From Gavia stellata (lineage: Eukaryota > Chordata > Aves > Gaviiformes > Gaviidae): DNA of 64,000 bases. Location: NCBI RefSeq assembly GCF_030936135.1, contig NC_082598.1, positions 15,008,687 through 15,072,686 on the forward strand, written 5' to 3'. The notes below the pieces were generated by a model that saw nothing but the letters and a program-made list of their open reading frames with translations, searched no databases and was not told the origin of the DNA. A program made the position numbers and the translations under genes. Numbering within the stretch: position 1 is the first letter of the stretch; every line of letters begins with the position of its first letter. This document shows positions 1 to 11,745 of this stretch, piece after piece.

Positions 1-3000
1 GCTTTGAAATGCAACAGGAAAATGTGTAAATCGAATGACTTTGCAAGCCCAGATTAAGCAGGATTGCCCCTTTTCACTTGTGAGCATCACCTGGTTCAGC
101 ATCTGCTTTATAGTCTCTCACTGTGAGCTGAAGTAAAGCACTGGCCCCCACATACTACTGCATCCATTCAGGTACAGGGACTATTAAAACACCCTGGAGC
201 AGGGTTTTGCAGCACTGAGACCAATGGATGTAAAATAAGGAGCATCCTATGCGATGTGCCCCCCACCTCGGGCTGGCCGGAGAATGGCTTGTGCTATATC
301 TGTGCGTCTTTGCATGTCCAGGCAGCCTCAGGGAGGCTAAAAGATGTCCTTAACTTCACGTTTCTGGGCTGAGAGCTTTATTTTGTGGCTCAAAGAGGCA
401 CAGCCGACTTTCAGTTGCTTTTTTAAAGGATGGTATGCTTCAGTGCCTTGTGTATAAAAGCAAATGCAATGAATTCAGTGATGGCAGCAATACAAACTTT
501 GTAACTTTAATCTGCTAGGACAGATCATTCAGTGGTGAAGATGATTTAAAAGAGATGACTTTGCCATTCTAAAATTGTCTTTTTTGTTGTCTCTCCTCTT
601 CTCTCCTTCTTAATATCCTAGCATATTAGCTGGAGCACTAGAGAGAATTGTTTGGTACAGGAAGAAAAGTTATTTTCTATTTGGTTAGATATAATAAATT
701 GTCCTAAAGGTGTCTGATAGTCTCCTTAGGGAGCCGCTAATCAATAGCTGGAGGAAACCTACTTTCCAGATCTTTCCTCTAGCCAAGATCTCAACTTTCT
801 TCTTTCTGGGCTCCCTTCTTCTTCCCAAGATGACTACTTCTTTTTGGGAACCCTGCTTTTCTGCACCACCTCTGCTTTCCAGGACCCTAAGCACCACATA
901 GTCTATATGCAGAAGCCCATTGCGTGAGCAGCCTCCTAATCGGTGACTGTCTCACACCTCTTTATTACTGGAGGATTCAGAATGTGCCACTTTAGTTCAG
1001 TTCAGGTTTTATCAACATTTACCTGTCTGTATTGGTTGCAGTAGCAGGCTTCTGCTTGAGAGTTCAAAAGTTTGATTTCAGATGCTAACCCCTGCTCTTC
1101 CATACCAGTCATCTGCAGCCCGTTAGTGTTCACAATTTAAGTTCTTTCTTTCACCTACAACAGCTAGGAAGGATTATATGCCAGAAATTGTCCTCCACAA
1201 ACTCTATTTTCTTTTTCCCCATGAAGGAGCTCCGAATTCAGAGGAGACTCATTTCTTCATGTCTTGTTCTGTGTTCGAGTCAGTGGCTTTCAGGTCATAT
1301 GAAAATACCTCCGTGGCTCTGTGCATTCTTCCTATTTGGCAAGCTGTGACAGTCTGAGGCCAGACTGCACCTGGGCCTCTGGCTTACCTGCGACTGACCT
1401 GTGGCTGAAGTGAGGATGGACCATTCAAGGTCCATCAGGGTGGTGGATTGATTGTAGTTTTGTTCCAGTATTGGAGCCAGACTATCTCCCTTTAATAATC
1501 TGTTCTTGGAGAAGAGAGATGTCCATTTTCCTAAGTAAGTCCTTGGATTTGTTCTTGGAGGTTTCATTTGTTGCTTGTGTCAGGTTATGAAGTTCCCGCT
1601 ACTCTTAACTATTCAGTTAAGCCTCTGACTCTGTTGGACTTAGTGGGATCTGCATCAGCCTTGGGTGCCAGCAGTTTGGATTGACATTATAGCTATTGAG
1701 GCTTTGAACAGTGGCAATGTAGTCCTCCCATGCTCCTTCTTCTTGCCTTCTCTACAGGATGAACTACGTACTATGACCAGTCCCCATCTTTATGAGTTAG
1801 AATATCTATACTCAGGAAGAAAATACAGGAAAGAAGGAGAAGGATGAAATACAAGAAAAAGTGAATAGCTACATAAAGACTTGCTGTTTACGGTCCCAGC
1901 ATCGCATGCAAGGCTGGCTCTTCATGAACTGGCTGTACCTGTATATCTCCTTTCTCCAGCAAGGACAGATTTGTAGGCAGCTCATGCCCAGGCTCACACT
2001 GGCAGCATTTCTCAGTCCAATTCTCCTCTCCCAGTGGGCAGAGCTCAGAAGGTCTGATCCTGATGTAAAGAATGTGCTTTGAAAGCTTAGCCCGGATATG
2101 GTTTCCACCTGTTCAAAGGCCCAGTCCAGACCAAAAGTCCTTGATAGAACTCATTGGCTGGTATTCCCATCCCATAGCTTCCACTCATTTTGGATTTTCC
2201 AAAACTGAGAGCTAAAAGGAAGTTGGAAATGGTTTTCTACCCTCTTGGCTTTTGTGCTGTGTAGCCCATGTTGTGCTACACCACTGGCTTAATTTGCTCT
2301 CCGCTGGTAAACCTCCGAATTTGATTAGAAGGAAAGATGAGATGTCCAGCCTGAGAAACCTACACTTAAAAAGGGTTAGCAAGCAGTAACTGGATTGCTT
2401 TCTTCATTTCAGCCTCAGTTGCTTCTTTCCACTTCCACCTCTTAGCAAATATTTGATACAGCAGCATAAGATACCTAGAAGGTGAATTATACAAAGTGTC
2501 TCTGTATTTGGCCTCAGGTTGGAATCCAGACCTGGTTAGTAATTATAGGATCAATGAAGTCCATTGAGTGACCTATGCAAGATAAACTGTCATACTCCCG
2601 CAGCACGAAGTTCTTCCCGTAGGAAGAAGTGGAGGAAGAGCACTGAAAAGTGTCTTAAATGTCTCTTGTCAAACTTTTAATAAGCCCTAATGTGAGTATG
2701 GCAAAGTGTTAGGTTTAACTTCTTCCACAGCTGAGAAGGTTTATGTCCTACTTACCGGTTTGGCATTGAAAGTATTTCAAAATGAGCCAGTAACTCTTTC
2801 CTGGAGTGGGAAGGGAGGTTGCTGAGGTCTTCAGGAAGATCTTGCACTGAAATCCCAGAAGAAAGGAACTGTCACACCCAGTGAGATGTGTGCACGGTTT
2901 GTCTAACCCTTTCAAATATTGCAGCTCAAAAATGAAGGCATTTCCTTTTCTGTAGCTGTTCCTTGTTAAATTATGTTTAAAATACTGGTGTCTGAGGCAC

Positions 3001-5120
3001 GATGTTTTATACTCTGTCCCTGATTCTTGTCATCATTGTTTATTATAAATCCTGAGAAAGCTATAATATCTTATATTTAACTGGTACAATAAACAGTCAA
3101 ACTTCTGGGGACAAAAGCCCTTCTTCAGGTCTGAAGTATTTTGCCTCTATATCTGATGAAACAAAGTGTGGGTGCTTGAAAGTCTCTTTGTCATAGAGGG
3201 TAATAAAAGATACTACAACTTGCTACAGAGTGCTGTCCTTGTAACCTTGATGACCAGTGATTCCTCTACAATTTTAACTAACTTTAGATATTACTGAAGA
3301 TTGTGTAAATATCTGACTTGGTCTTAGAAGTTCACTACAGTTTCACTTTCAAATCTGAGGTTGTCAAACAGCATTTGAAAAATTGGTTCTTGTGATCAGC
3401 TTTTGATTTGCTGTCGCTCTGTTTCGTCTAATGCCTCCTTATTTCTTGTGTCACATGGCAAAGACAACACAAACTCCCAGTCTAGTTTATTTGTGAGCTC
3501 ATATGCTTTCAAGGTAAATGGTTCCAAACTTTTCAGTTACACTTTACAGGGGATTTGTTTATGACCCTTCTAGTTCTTGTGCAAAATCTCTGCCCTACCA
3601 CAGTTCTGCCTCCCTAGTTTATGTAAACTATCCTGTGACCCCTGGAGGCCTGAATCAGAACTGAATCATGGCACTTTTACAGCCTCTTAATGTGCTGTCT
3701 CGGTAAGAGCATGGGTGTAAGTTTGCAATAGATTGGTAGGAATCGTTATCTGATAACAGAGCAGCAGGAAGAAGAGCAAACCCAAAAAAAGCAAAGCAGG
3801 GAGCGTGGCTCAGACGAAGAGTTTGACTCACTGATGTAACTCAAAGAGACATTTGACAGATAATCGTCTGTTTCTTCCATGTATTTTCAATCTTACGGAA
3901 AAGTTTTGAGAGTAGCTATCTTGCCCTATGCAGATCTGGGAAAACATTGAGGATATTTTTTAAACTATACAACTAAGGAGTGGCAGGCCTGATAAAAGAA
4001 AATGACTCAAGTTTTACTTAACATTCCCATACATCATTAACCATTTGAATCAGTGCTGTGCAGATAACGGGGCATTAAAAAATCTTCTTCAGCCAGTCTT
4101 CTTTCCTTGCCTGGAGGATTATAGCTATTTTCGTATGCAGGGTTTAGTAGGAAAAAAACCAATTAGGCTGAGGAAGCAAATAAAATGCTTTTAAGTGACA
4201 GAACGTGCTGTAGACAGTGTCGTATGGGAGCCCCAGTCCTGCATTTGTGGGTGTGTGAGTGGCAGTAACGCAGGAGCCATATTTGTATGGCAGGAGCGAA
4301 GGAGTGGGGGCTCCATGCAAAGGCCAGCTGTTTTCCTTCCCGCAATTAAAATGTGGAAGGCTATTTATTTCAGTGTTAAAATTTGCAGGTAACGACAACA
4401 ACAAAAGAATAACTGCAGCATCCTGCACTAGTAGGAGTAACTGAGTAGTTTTGTAACTGAGTGGTTTTGTCATTTTTATGTCCTTCTCAGGACAAATCCA
4501 ATTCTACAGCTGATGACGTATAACGACAGTGGACTTGTCATACATCCACAGCTTTTGAGGCACAGCTGACAGTCCAAGATCTGATGAGTCTAGAAGTTCA
4601 CTAAGCTTGATTCTGCCCCGTCCCAACCTCAAACATAATAACTCAGACTCCAAACAAGAAATTGAAACGTGTGGATTCAAGTCAAAATATTTCACTCAGA
4701 TGCATTTAAAGTAATTTGTATGTCCCCATTTGATTGCCAGATTGTTAGGAAGTTCTATCAGCAATATTTTATTTCCCCTAGCTCTTTTCCTCCCCCACAA
4801 AAGACGTAAGTTAAAGACAAGAATGCTGGGTGCAATTTAAGCGAAGTATCATTACATTCTCTGTAGAAAGCAAACAAAGTCACATTCATATTAAAACTCT
4901 GCAACTTGAGCTACATAAACAATTCTGACAAATTTAGTATTGTGTTCATAAGATTTTCAGTGGTCAGCTCGCCCAACTACATTAAATCTGCCTTTGAAGA
5001 TGCAGAGGGAATTTTGATAAATATAACAAAAACATGATCAGCTTCTGGCTATGAATTCTGTATTGTTAATGTAGCTATATACAGCCAGAGCTGCACATCT
5101 CAGCTGAAAATCAGCTCTTC
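1..5120. other. Gene-free DNA downstream of SLC2A9
   Basis: No exon, repeat of recognised family or RNA gene was identified. The open frames are short, lack recognisable domains and overlap on both strands, as expected by chance. Confidence 0.5.
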
Positions 5121-5650
5121 TGTACTGGCTCTGGCTGGGATGGAGTTAATTTTCTTCATTGCAGCCTGTATGGTGCCATGTTGTAGGTTTGTGACCAGAA
5201 CAATGCTGATAGCACACTTATGTTTTAGCTTTTGCTGAAGAGTGTTTGCATAGCATAAAGGTCTTCTCTGCTTCTCACTCTGCCCTCCCTCCAGTGAATA
5301 GGTTGGGGATGCAGAAGAGGTTGAGAGGGGGCGCAACCATGCGGGTGACCTGAACTAACCAAAGAGAAATTCCATGCCACATAACGTTATGCTCAGAAAT
5401 AAAACATAGAGGAGCGAGGTTAGGTAGGTTAGTAATCTTTTGGCCAGGAGCTGGCTGGACATCAGTCTACACGAGGGAGGTGGTGAGTTGCATCACTTTG
5501 CATCACCTGTTTTGGTTTTTCTTCCTTCCATCCTTCCATCCTTCGCTTATTAAACTACTTTTATCTTGACCCACGAGTTTTCTCACAGTTACTCTGCCTT
5601 TTCTCTTTCCCCATCCCACTGGGGGACAGTTTTCTTTCTGCTGCTAGATC
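5121..5650 (+). repeat. Isolated ERVL-type LTR (solo LTR or fragment)
   Basis: Starts TGTACTGGCTCTGGCTGGGATGGAGTTAATTTTC, which parallels the 5' start of the provirus LTRs at 54532 and 60539 read on the minus strand. Near the other end it shares the R/U5-like stretch TTATTAAACTAC...CCACGAGTTTTCTCAC and the block around TTCCCCATCCCACTGGGGGA. Similarity fades after about 5640, and the terminal segment present in the proviral LTRs is missing or too diverged to see. The region equivalent to the CRE reads TAACGTTA here instead of TGACGTCA. A CCTTCCAT-type short repeat sits at about 5521-5548. No internal retroviral sequence flanks it, so it is a solo LTR or a truncated relic. Orientation is opposite to SLC2A9. 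Confidence 0.82.
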
Positions 5651-6150
5651 ATTGTGTGACGTGTTAGTGTAAGATCATCCCAGTGCCTCATTCACTTCCG
5701 TGTAAGGGCAACACCGTGTTCTTGGACCCTGTTATTTTACTGCGCTGGCCAACGTAACCTTTGTACTGTGACTGCTTTTTAAATACAAGGGAGGAATTAC
5801 CCTAGCAGAGGAAAAGATGAAGGTCTTGCTTGCAAAACTGAGAAAAAGTTAAAACGAAAGCAATACTAGTAGAACGCAATTACAGCATACTTTTGCTGAC
5901 AGGCACAATCTGTTATAAATCAAAGAAGAAAGCTGAAAGAATATCCATTAGGGCTGGTTTGGAACTGCAACTGCAGATGGGTGAGAAGGTCCAAGCCCAG
6001 GGAGCTCTGTGATATCGGTGGGGCTTGCAGGACCCCCAATCCACAGGCACAGGCAGCTGGAGCAGGAGCAGGCAGGGCACAGGGGCTCTTGCCATGAGCT
6101 GTTGGGATTTGTTCCCTGCCTGTTCTTTGTGGGCAATAATGCCTGCCCCG

Positions 6151-6163
6151 CCCCCCCCCCCCC
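6151..6163. repeat. Poly(C) homopolymer, C13
   Basis: Thirteen uninterrupted C bases, preceded by CCCCG. Simple low-complexity tract. Confidence 0.9.
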
Positions 6164-7303
6164 TTCCTTCTTATAACACAGCGTATCCAACATTAGACCA
6201 ATGGCCTGCCATACCTGGAAACTTGCCTTAAAAAGAGAGAGGAAAAATGAGAAGGTGAAGCGCTGATGGCTGCCTGGTGCCTTCTGTAGGTGGAAGATGA
6301 AAGTAGATTGATTTGAAGAATTTGCTGTTTGCATGGATGAGCTGATGAAATTCACTTTTTTGAATACACCCCAAATTTATGGGTGATTATTATGTCTCTG
6401 ATGATGCAGACATTTGTCTGTTTGAGTATTACCTTCAATCATGCATTGAGAGATACTTATGCCAGTGGAATTATCATTACTGTTATAAAAAGAAATCTTT
6501 TCTCTTTTTCTTCCAACAACTTGACTCACTACTCTATTAAGCTACATTTGTTCTTACTTAGAAGCTATTTTTCAGATATCCATTTTCAGTCCAAGCCAAA
6601 AAGTCTTTTCACAATTTTCTTTCCAATTCAACCAAAAATGACACAAGCTGACAAAAGCAGATAAATTTCCAGGTAATGTTTGTCTTTCTATTTTTACTAA
6701 TCCCCTTATGATATCCTTGTTGTTCTCCTGCCTGTTGGTCACTCTGTAGCCATCACTGTGCGTGAGCTTACAGAACAGTAGATGAGATAAAGCACATGTG
6801 TTTTGGTGTAGTACCAGGGGCAGAGGTGATCTGGTGCGAGCTGGGTCGGCCATCCCGTGCAATCATGCAGCTTCACAGTGGAGTGCAAACAGGGGGTGGA
6901 CTACATGCACCTTATGTACATCTGGTAAATCCCGCTCCAGTTCTCTCTAAAGCACTGAGAAGCAGCAGCCAGGATAGAAAAACTCATTAATTTTTCATTC
7001 AGGTCAACTTTTTCAGGATTTTACAGAAAAAAAACCTGTCATGTTCCATGGCAGAAACTTCTAAAAAACGGAAGTGATTGCAGGATGTCACCCTAAAGTT
7101 GAGGTTTGCAAACACTCCTGAACTTTGGTCATTTTACATGGATGCCATCACACTGATCTTAGTCCTGTGGCTCCAGGCACAGCTGCTCTTGCAGACAGCA
7201 AAGGACTGTCTGTGGCTTGTGGGATCAGTATGACTCTTCTTTCCCAATGTATCTTCAATGTAAATTAGTGATGTACCCACAGACAGCGAGGGTTGGCGAA
7301 GCA

Positions 7304-7336
7304 GGGTCGGGGGCAGGAGGGAGGAGTGGGAGAGGG
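7304..7336 (+). other. Potential G-quadruplex motif
   Basis: Five G-runs of 3, 5, 3, 3 and 4 bases at 7304-7306, 7309-7313, 7319-7321, 7328-7330 and 7333-7336, separated by 2-6 bases. This meets the usual G3+N1-7 pattern on the plus strand. Function is unknown. Confidence 0.6.
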
Positions 7337-10300
7337 GCAGAGCGTGGCCCTCAGCTGAAGGACTCACCGTTGGATTGGTGAGAGGAGGCTCACTTGCATG
7401 CAAGGAAGAGTGTGGAGGAAGAAAGCGGGATAGCCGGACAGGATGTTTATGCACTGGAGGTAAGAAACTAAGAAAGAAACTAATCAAGTGAGTAATCGAA
7501 AATTAGTATTATTTTCCTTTGAAGAGAATAGAAGTAAACTCCCCCTCTGTGCAACTGGCAAGGAGATATGTTAACAGTTATCACAGCTATGTGGGAAAGG
7601 GAGGTGAAGTAGAAGGCTACAAAAACTAGTGATGAAATTTGATTTCTTCTTTTTCCCCTCCCCGCTCCCCCTAGACTAGAAGGTGATTTCTCTGTCTCAT
7701 GATTGTCAGGTTTGAGTCATGATCTGAACTGCAGAGCCGGCAACCCAGCAATTCCTCGTTACGGCTAGAAAGAGAGAAAGTTTTTCCTTTAATTTGAAGA
7801 GGTAAAGATCAGAAAAAGACCTGGGACATGTCCCCAGAAGCCTAAGCAATGTTGTAGAAAAGCTTAGCTGCTTTGTCTAAATTTGTCTGGGAAGCTAGAG
7901 TTTAAATATCCCATCCCAGACAAAAACAAAGCAATAAATCCAGGTCTGTTGCTTGCTGTGCTTTAACCACCAGGCTACTGTGTGTCAGGTGAGCAATAAA
8001 GAAAGGAACGAGCTCAGAGGAGCTCTTTGAAACCTTCCCAGGAGATCTCAGTCTCTGGTCCCCAAGGCTTGAAAGCTCATCCACCCATCTCACAGCCGAG
8101 TTGAGGTCCAACCTCCACTCCAAGACCTGGTGTTTGACACCAGCTCTAGATAGCTCTCTACAGTGTTCTGGGGGCTTTTGGGTAACCTTTTTGAGAAGTC
8201 CTCGCACAATATGGACGCTGGACACCTGCCTGTGCCTTTGTACTCCTACCTGGAGGTCAGGCTGTGCTCCCTTACCTGTGAGCACTGAGGTCCTTGGGTG
8301 GCCTTAGACCACAGCAGCTAAGATGTGGCTCTCCTGCCTGGGTGCTCACTTCTGGCTAGCCTATGTATTTTATACTCAGGTGCTGGCCATTAGGACAAAC
8401 TTTTCATTGAAGACACATTTAGAGAGAATATTGGCTATACGATGTAAAGTTTTTGAGCTGTGTTTGGGATTTGTGATCCTCAGAATGAAACAAACCATGG
8501 CTGAGAGGTGTGGGATATGCTGCTGAGGTGCAGTCTGGCATTTCTTGGAAAGAGCACAGAGGGTGAAAGGAGCCTCCCGCCTTTATGCTCCCGAGGGCCC
8601 TCAGTCAAATCTCCCATGTTCTCTTGCAGGCCAGGCCAGGCACTTGCTAGTGTCCCTGCAGTTGCAGACTGCTCTACCAAGACTGGGGCAAACACAGGTC
8701 CATGAATTACCTTACCAGCTCCATAACAGGCAATCAGCTGGAAACATGTACCCCATATACTCTGGGAGGCTAATAGGCCTCCATTCTCCTCCCTGTTTTG
8801 CAAAAGACCACTTGGCTGTGTACAACTGCATGAATTCCCAGCTCAGGACTGTGGTAGAAGCTAAAATGAGAACTCTCTAGATTCCTGTTTGTGTATGTTT
8901 TGATGATTTTCCCTGTATCACAGGGGTTTGATGGTATTTGGGAAATCATACCATTCATTCATTTGCTCTGGAGCTGTTCTCATTCATGCAAAGTTTTATT
9001 AGCGTTAATGAAGCTCTCTGCAAATTCTCTGGCCATGGTCTCTTATTCGCCGCTATGGCTGCAGCAGGAAGGAAAGTCCCTCAGGTTGACTTTGCTAGCC
9101 TGAACAGCTATCCTTAGTCTGCAGTGAGCCTTCCTAAGATGGTTCCTTTAATTTAAAATAAAATAAAAATACGCTAGTTCAAAATGTTTCCACCTCATCA
9201 GCATGAAGCATGAACTACTGCAATAACAGTGCATTTTGGGGAAGAAATGTTTTTTTTGAAGCTACTCACTTTAGAAGATACAATGGTTCTTTGAAAGCTG
9301 CTGACATATTCGAAACATTAGTAATGGTCCCATTGGAAGATAGATTAGTAAGTGAAGATGAAAATGGCCAGACAGCAGGTAAACTATATTTATTATATAA
9401 TTCTAGTTACAGCTTTTTACCTGCATGCTGTTAGCTTCTTTTAAGATATTACAGATAACTCCCTAAATTCTTCCACATCTTGTTCTTTTGGGCTTCTTGT
9501 GGTACAGAAAGTGCATACCTGCTGTGTGCAGCTAAGCTGCTGAATGCCACTGTGTTGCATTTCTGTTCTAAAGCTGCAGTTGCTTCTGCCCAAAATGTGG
9601 CTGCTTTTTTTTACTACACCCCAGCAGTAATGCAACCCCCCCAGCATTGCCAACTGGCTGACCTTTCTAGAAAAGATGTTTTTTCTTTACCAAGGTCTTG
9701 AAGTCAATCCGGCAAATGTTCTGAGAACTGTGTTGAGTCCATGTCAAGGCTTTCAGAAATATATGAATGTAATAATTTGATTAAGGGCTTGAGCATATAC
9801 TGAATCTTACAAGCAGTAGAAAACTTTACTGTCACAAAACAGTATCTTCAGCTGGTGATAGGTTACTTAGAAATCCCTGTTTCCTCTAATCACCTTCTTC
9901 AGGGGTTTAACTGGTTACTCTGCATTGTGCTAGGCAAGACGGGTGCCCATCTGAGAGATGAATCATCTCCTTTTGATTTTAGGCTTTTGATTTATGGCCC
10001 ATTGGAGATTCTCCGGAGAATGGCAACAGCTTTATTCCCAGGGAGCAGCCTGAATTGTGTACTTGTGAAATCCCCAGGGAACTTCTTTAATAATATTTTA
10101 GTTGCTTTAGTGTTTCGTGTTTTCATGTACAGGTCTTCTAAGAGTCTTCCAGATTCCTCCTGGGGCTCTGCACCCTTTTTTATAATTACATTTACTCCTT
10201 TTTTATTCCAGTTAAGAACAAAATGCTCATCAGGCTTTTTAGTTTTATGTCAGAATGATTCCTCTCCTTTTCTTCTGTGAAGGCAAATGCCTTGTCAGTA

Positions 10301-11002
10301 TTGTCTGTTTTGTTCTCTGTTGCATACCTCACTGGCCTGACCTGTGCTTTGCAGCTCCTGAGCTAAGCAGAGCTGCAGTTCAGAGTCTGGCGAAAAGCTT
10401 TTTCCTCTCATGCTTGTCAAACTGAAAGTCATTTTTGGAGTGCTGAACTTGGGAACTTTGGCATTTTCTTTCTCTCTTGGATTTTTGCTAGTTCAGAATG
10501 AGTCACCTCCTGCCACTTGATGATCACAAAGAATTAAGGCAGCCATTTTCTTTTAGGGACCTCTAGTACAATATGGAGAACGTGATGATCCGAAGGGTGG
10601 CTCTCCTTGGCCTAAAAGTGTAGCACTGTGCTTGGACAAATGGCTTAGCCCCGTGGCTGGTCACTGGGGCATTGGCTGTCGTTTCAGAAGGTACATGGAT
10701 GTATCTAAGAAAAGTAATGTCATTGTCAGTGGGCTTTGTCTCATACAGGAGTCTGTGTAGCCAGTGGAAACTTTTTAGGGGCCAGCAAACATGAAAACAT
10801 TGACAAGTGAGAACGTGGAAACCTTTTTTCTGTTTTCCTACTCCATATCTGAAAAAAACATACCCAGAAAATTTTGCATAACATTTTACTGAGAGATAGT
10901 GATGCTACACACAAGCACTGTCTTCAAAAAGTGGGGAAATTGGACCTATTACCAAGATGCATGAATTCATGACAGTGCTCTGCAGTAAGAAATAACAGAG
11001 AA

Positions 11003-11745
11003 ATCACAGAATCACAGAATGATAGGGGTTGGAAGGAACCTCTGGAGATCATCTAGTCCAACCCCCCTGCCAGAGCAGGTTCACCCAGAGCAGGGTGCAC
11101 AGGAATGCGTCCAGGCGAGTTTTGAATATCTGCAGAGAAGGAGACTCCACAACCTCTCTGGGCAGCTTCTTCCAGTGCTCTGCCACCCTCAAAGTAAAGA
11201 AGTTCCTCCTCATGTTTAGGTGGAATGTCCTATGACCAAATTTGTGCCCATTACCTCTTGTCCTGTCACTGGGCACCACGGAAAAAAGACTGGCCCCATC
11301 CTCCTGGCACCCACCCCTGAAGTATTTATAAGCATTCATAAGATCCCCCCTCAGTCTTCTCTTCTCCAGACTAAAAAGACCCAAGTCCCTCCATCCTTCC
11401 TCATCAGAAAGATGTCCCAGTCCCCTAATCCTCTTCGTAGCCCTTTGCTGTACCTTCTCCAGCAGCTCCCTGTCCTTCTTGGACCGGGGAACCCAGAACT
11501 GGACACAGTACTCCAGATGGGGCCTCACCAGGGCAGAGTAGAGGGGGAGGATAACCTCCCTCGACCCGCTTGCCACAGTCTTCTTGATGCCCCCCAGGAT
11601 GCCACTGGCCTTCTTGGCCCCAGGGGCACATTGCTGGCTCATGGTCATCCTGTTGTCCACCAGGACTCCCGGTCCCTTTCCACAGAGCTGCTTTCCAGCA
11701 GGTCAGCCCCTAACATGCACTGGTGCATGGGGTTATTCCTCCCCA
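11003..11745 (-). mobile_element. CR1 LINE, 5'-truncated, with ORF2 C-terminal part
   Basis: Minus-strand CR1 retrotransposon. Its 3' end is the AGAATCACAGAAT-type repeat at 11003 onward. The minus frame 11049-11660 encodes about 200 residues of the ORF2 reverse transcriptase C-terminus, with landmarks [31 protein letters not shown] and [11 protein letters not shown], ending LLWQGGWTR. Further 5' homology (NNPMHQCM...) lies in another frame from about 11650, so there is at least one frameshift. Homology stops near 11745. Autonomous CR1s are several kb, so this is a dead 5'-truncated copy. The sequence differs clearly from the copies at 34351 and 46844, for example in its terminal residues, so it belongs to a different CR1 subfamily. 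Confidence 0.95.

Larger units (their letters stand above)
5651..11002. other. Gene-free DNA with a C-run and a G-rich tract
   Basis: No gene recognised. It contains a C13 homopolymer (6151-6163) and a G-run cluster (7304-7336). The 141-codon open frame at 9855-10280 shows no domain or motif and is treated as chance. Confidence 0.5.

Noticed and set aside
9855..10280. 141-codon plus-strand open frame with hydrophobic stretches
   Set aside because: No motif, no splice-site support, ordinary T-rich composition producing hydrophobic codons.
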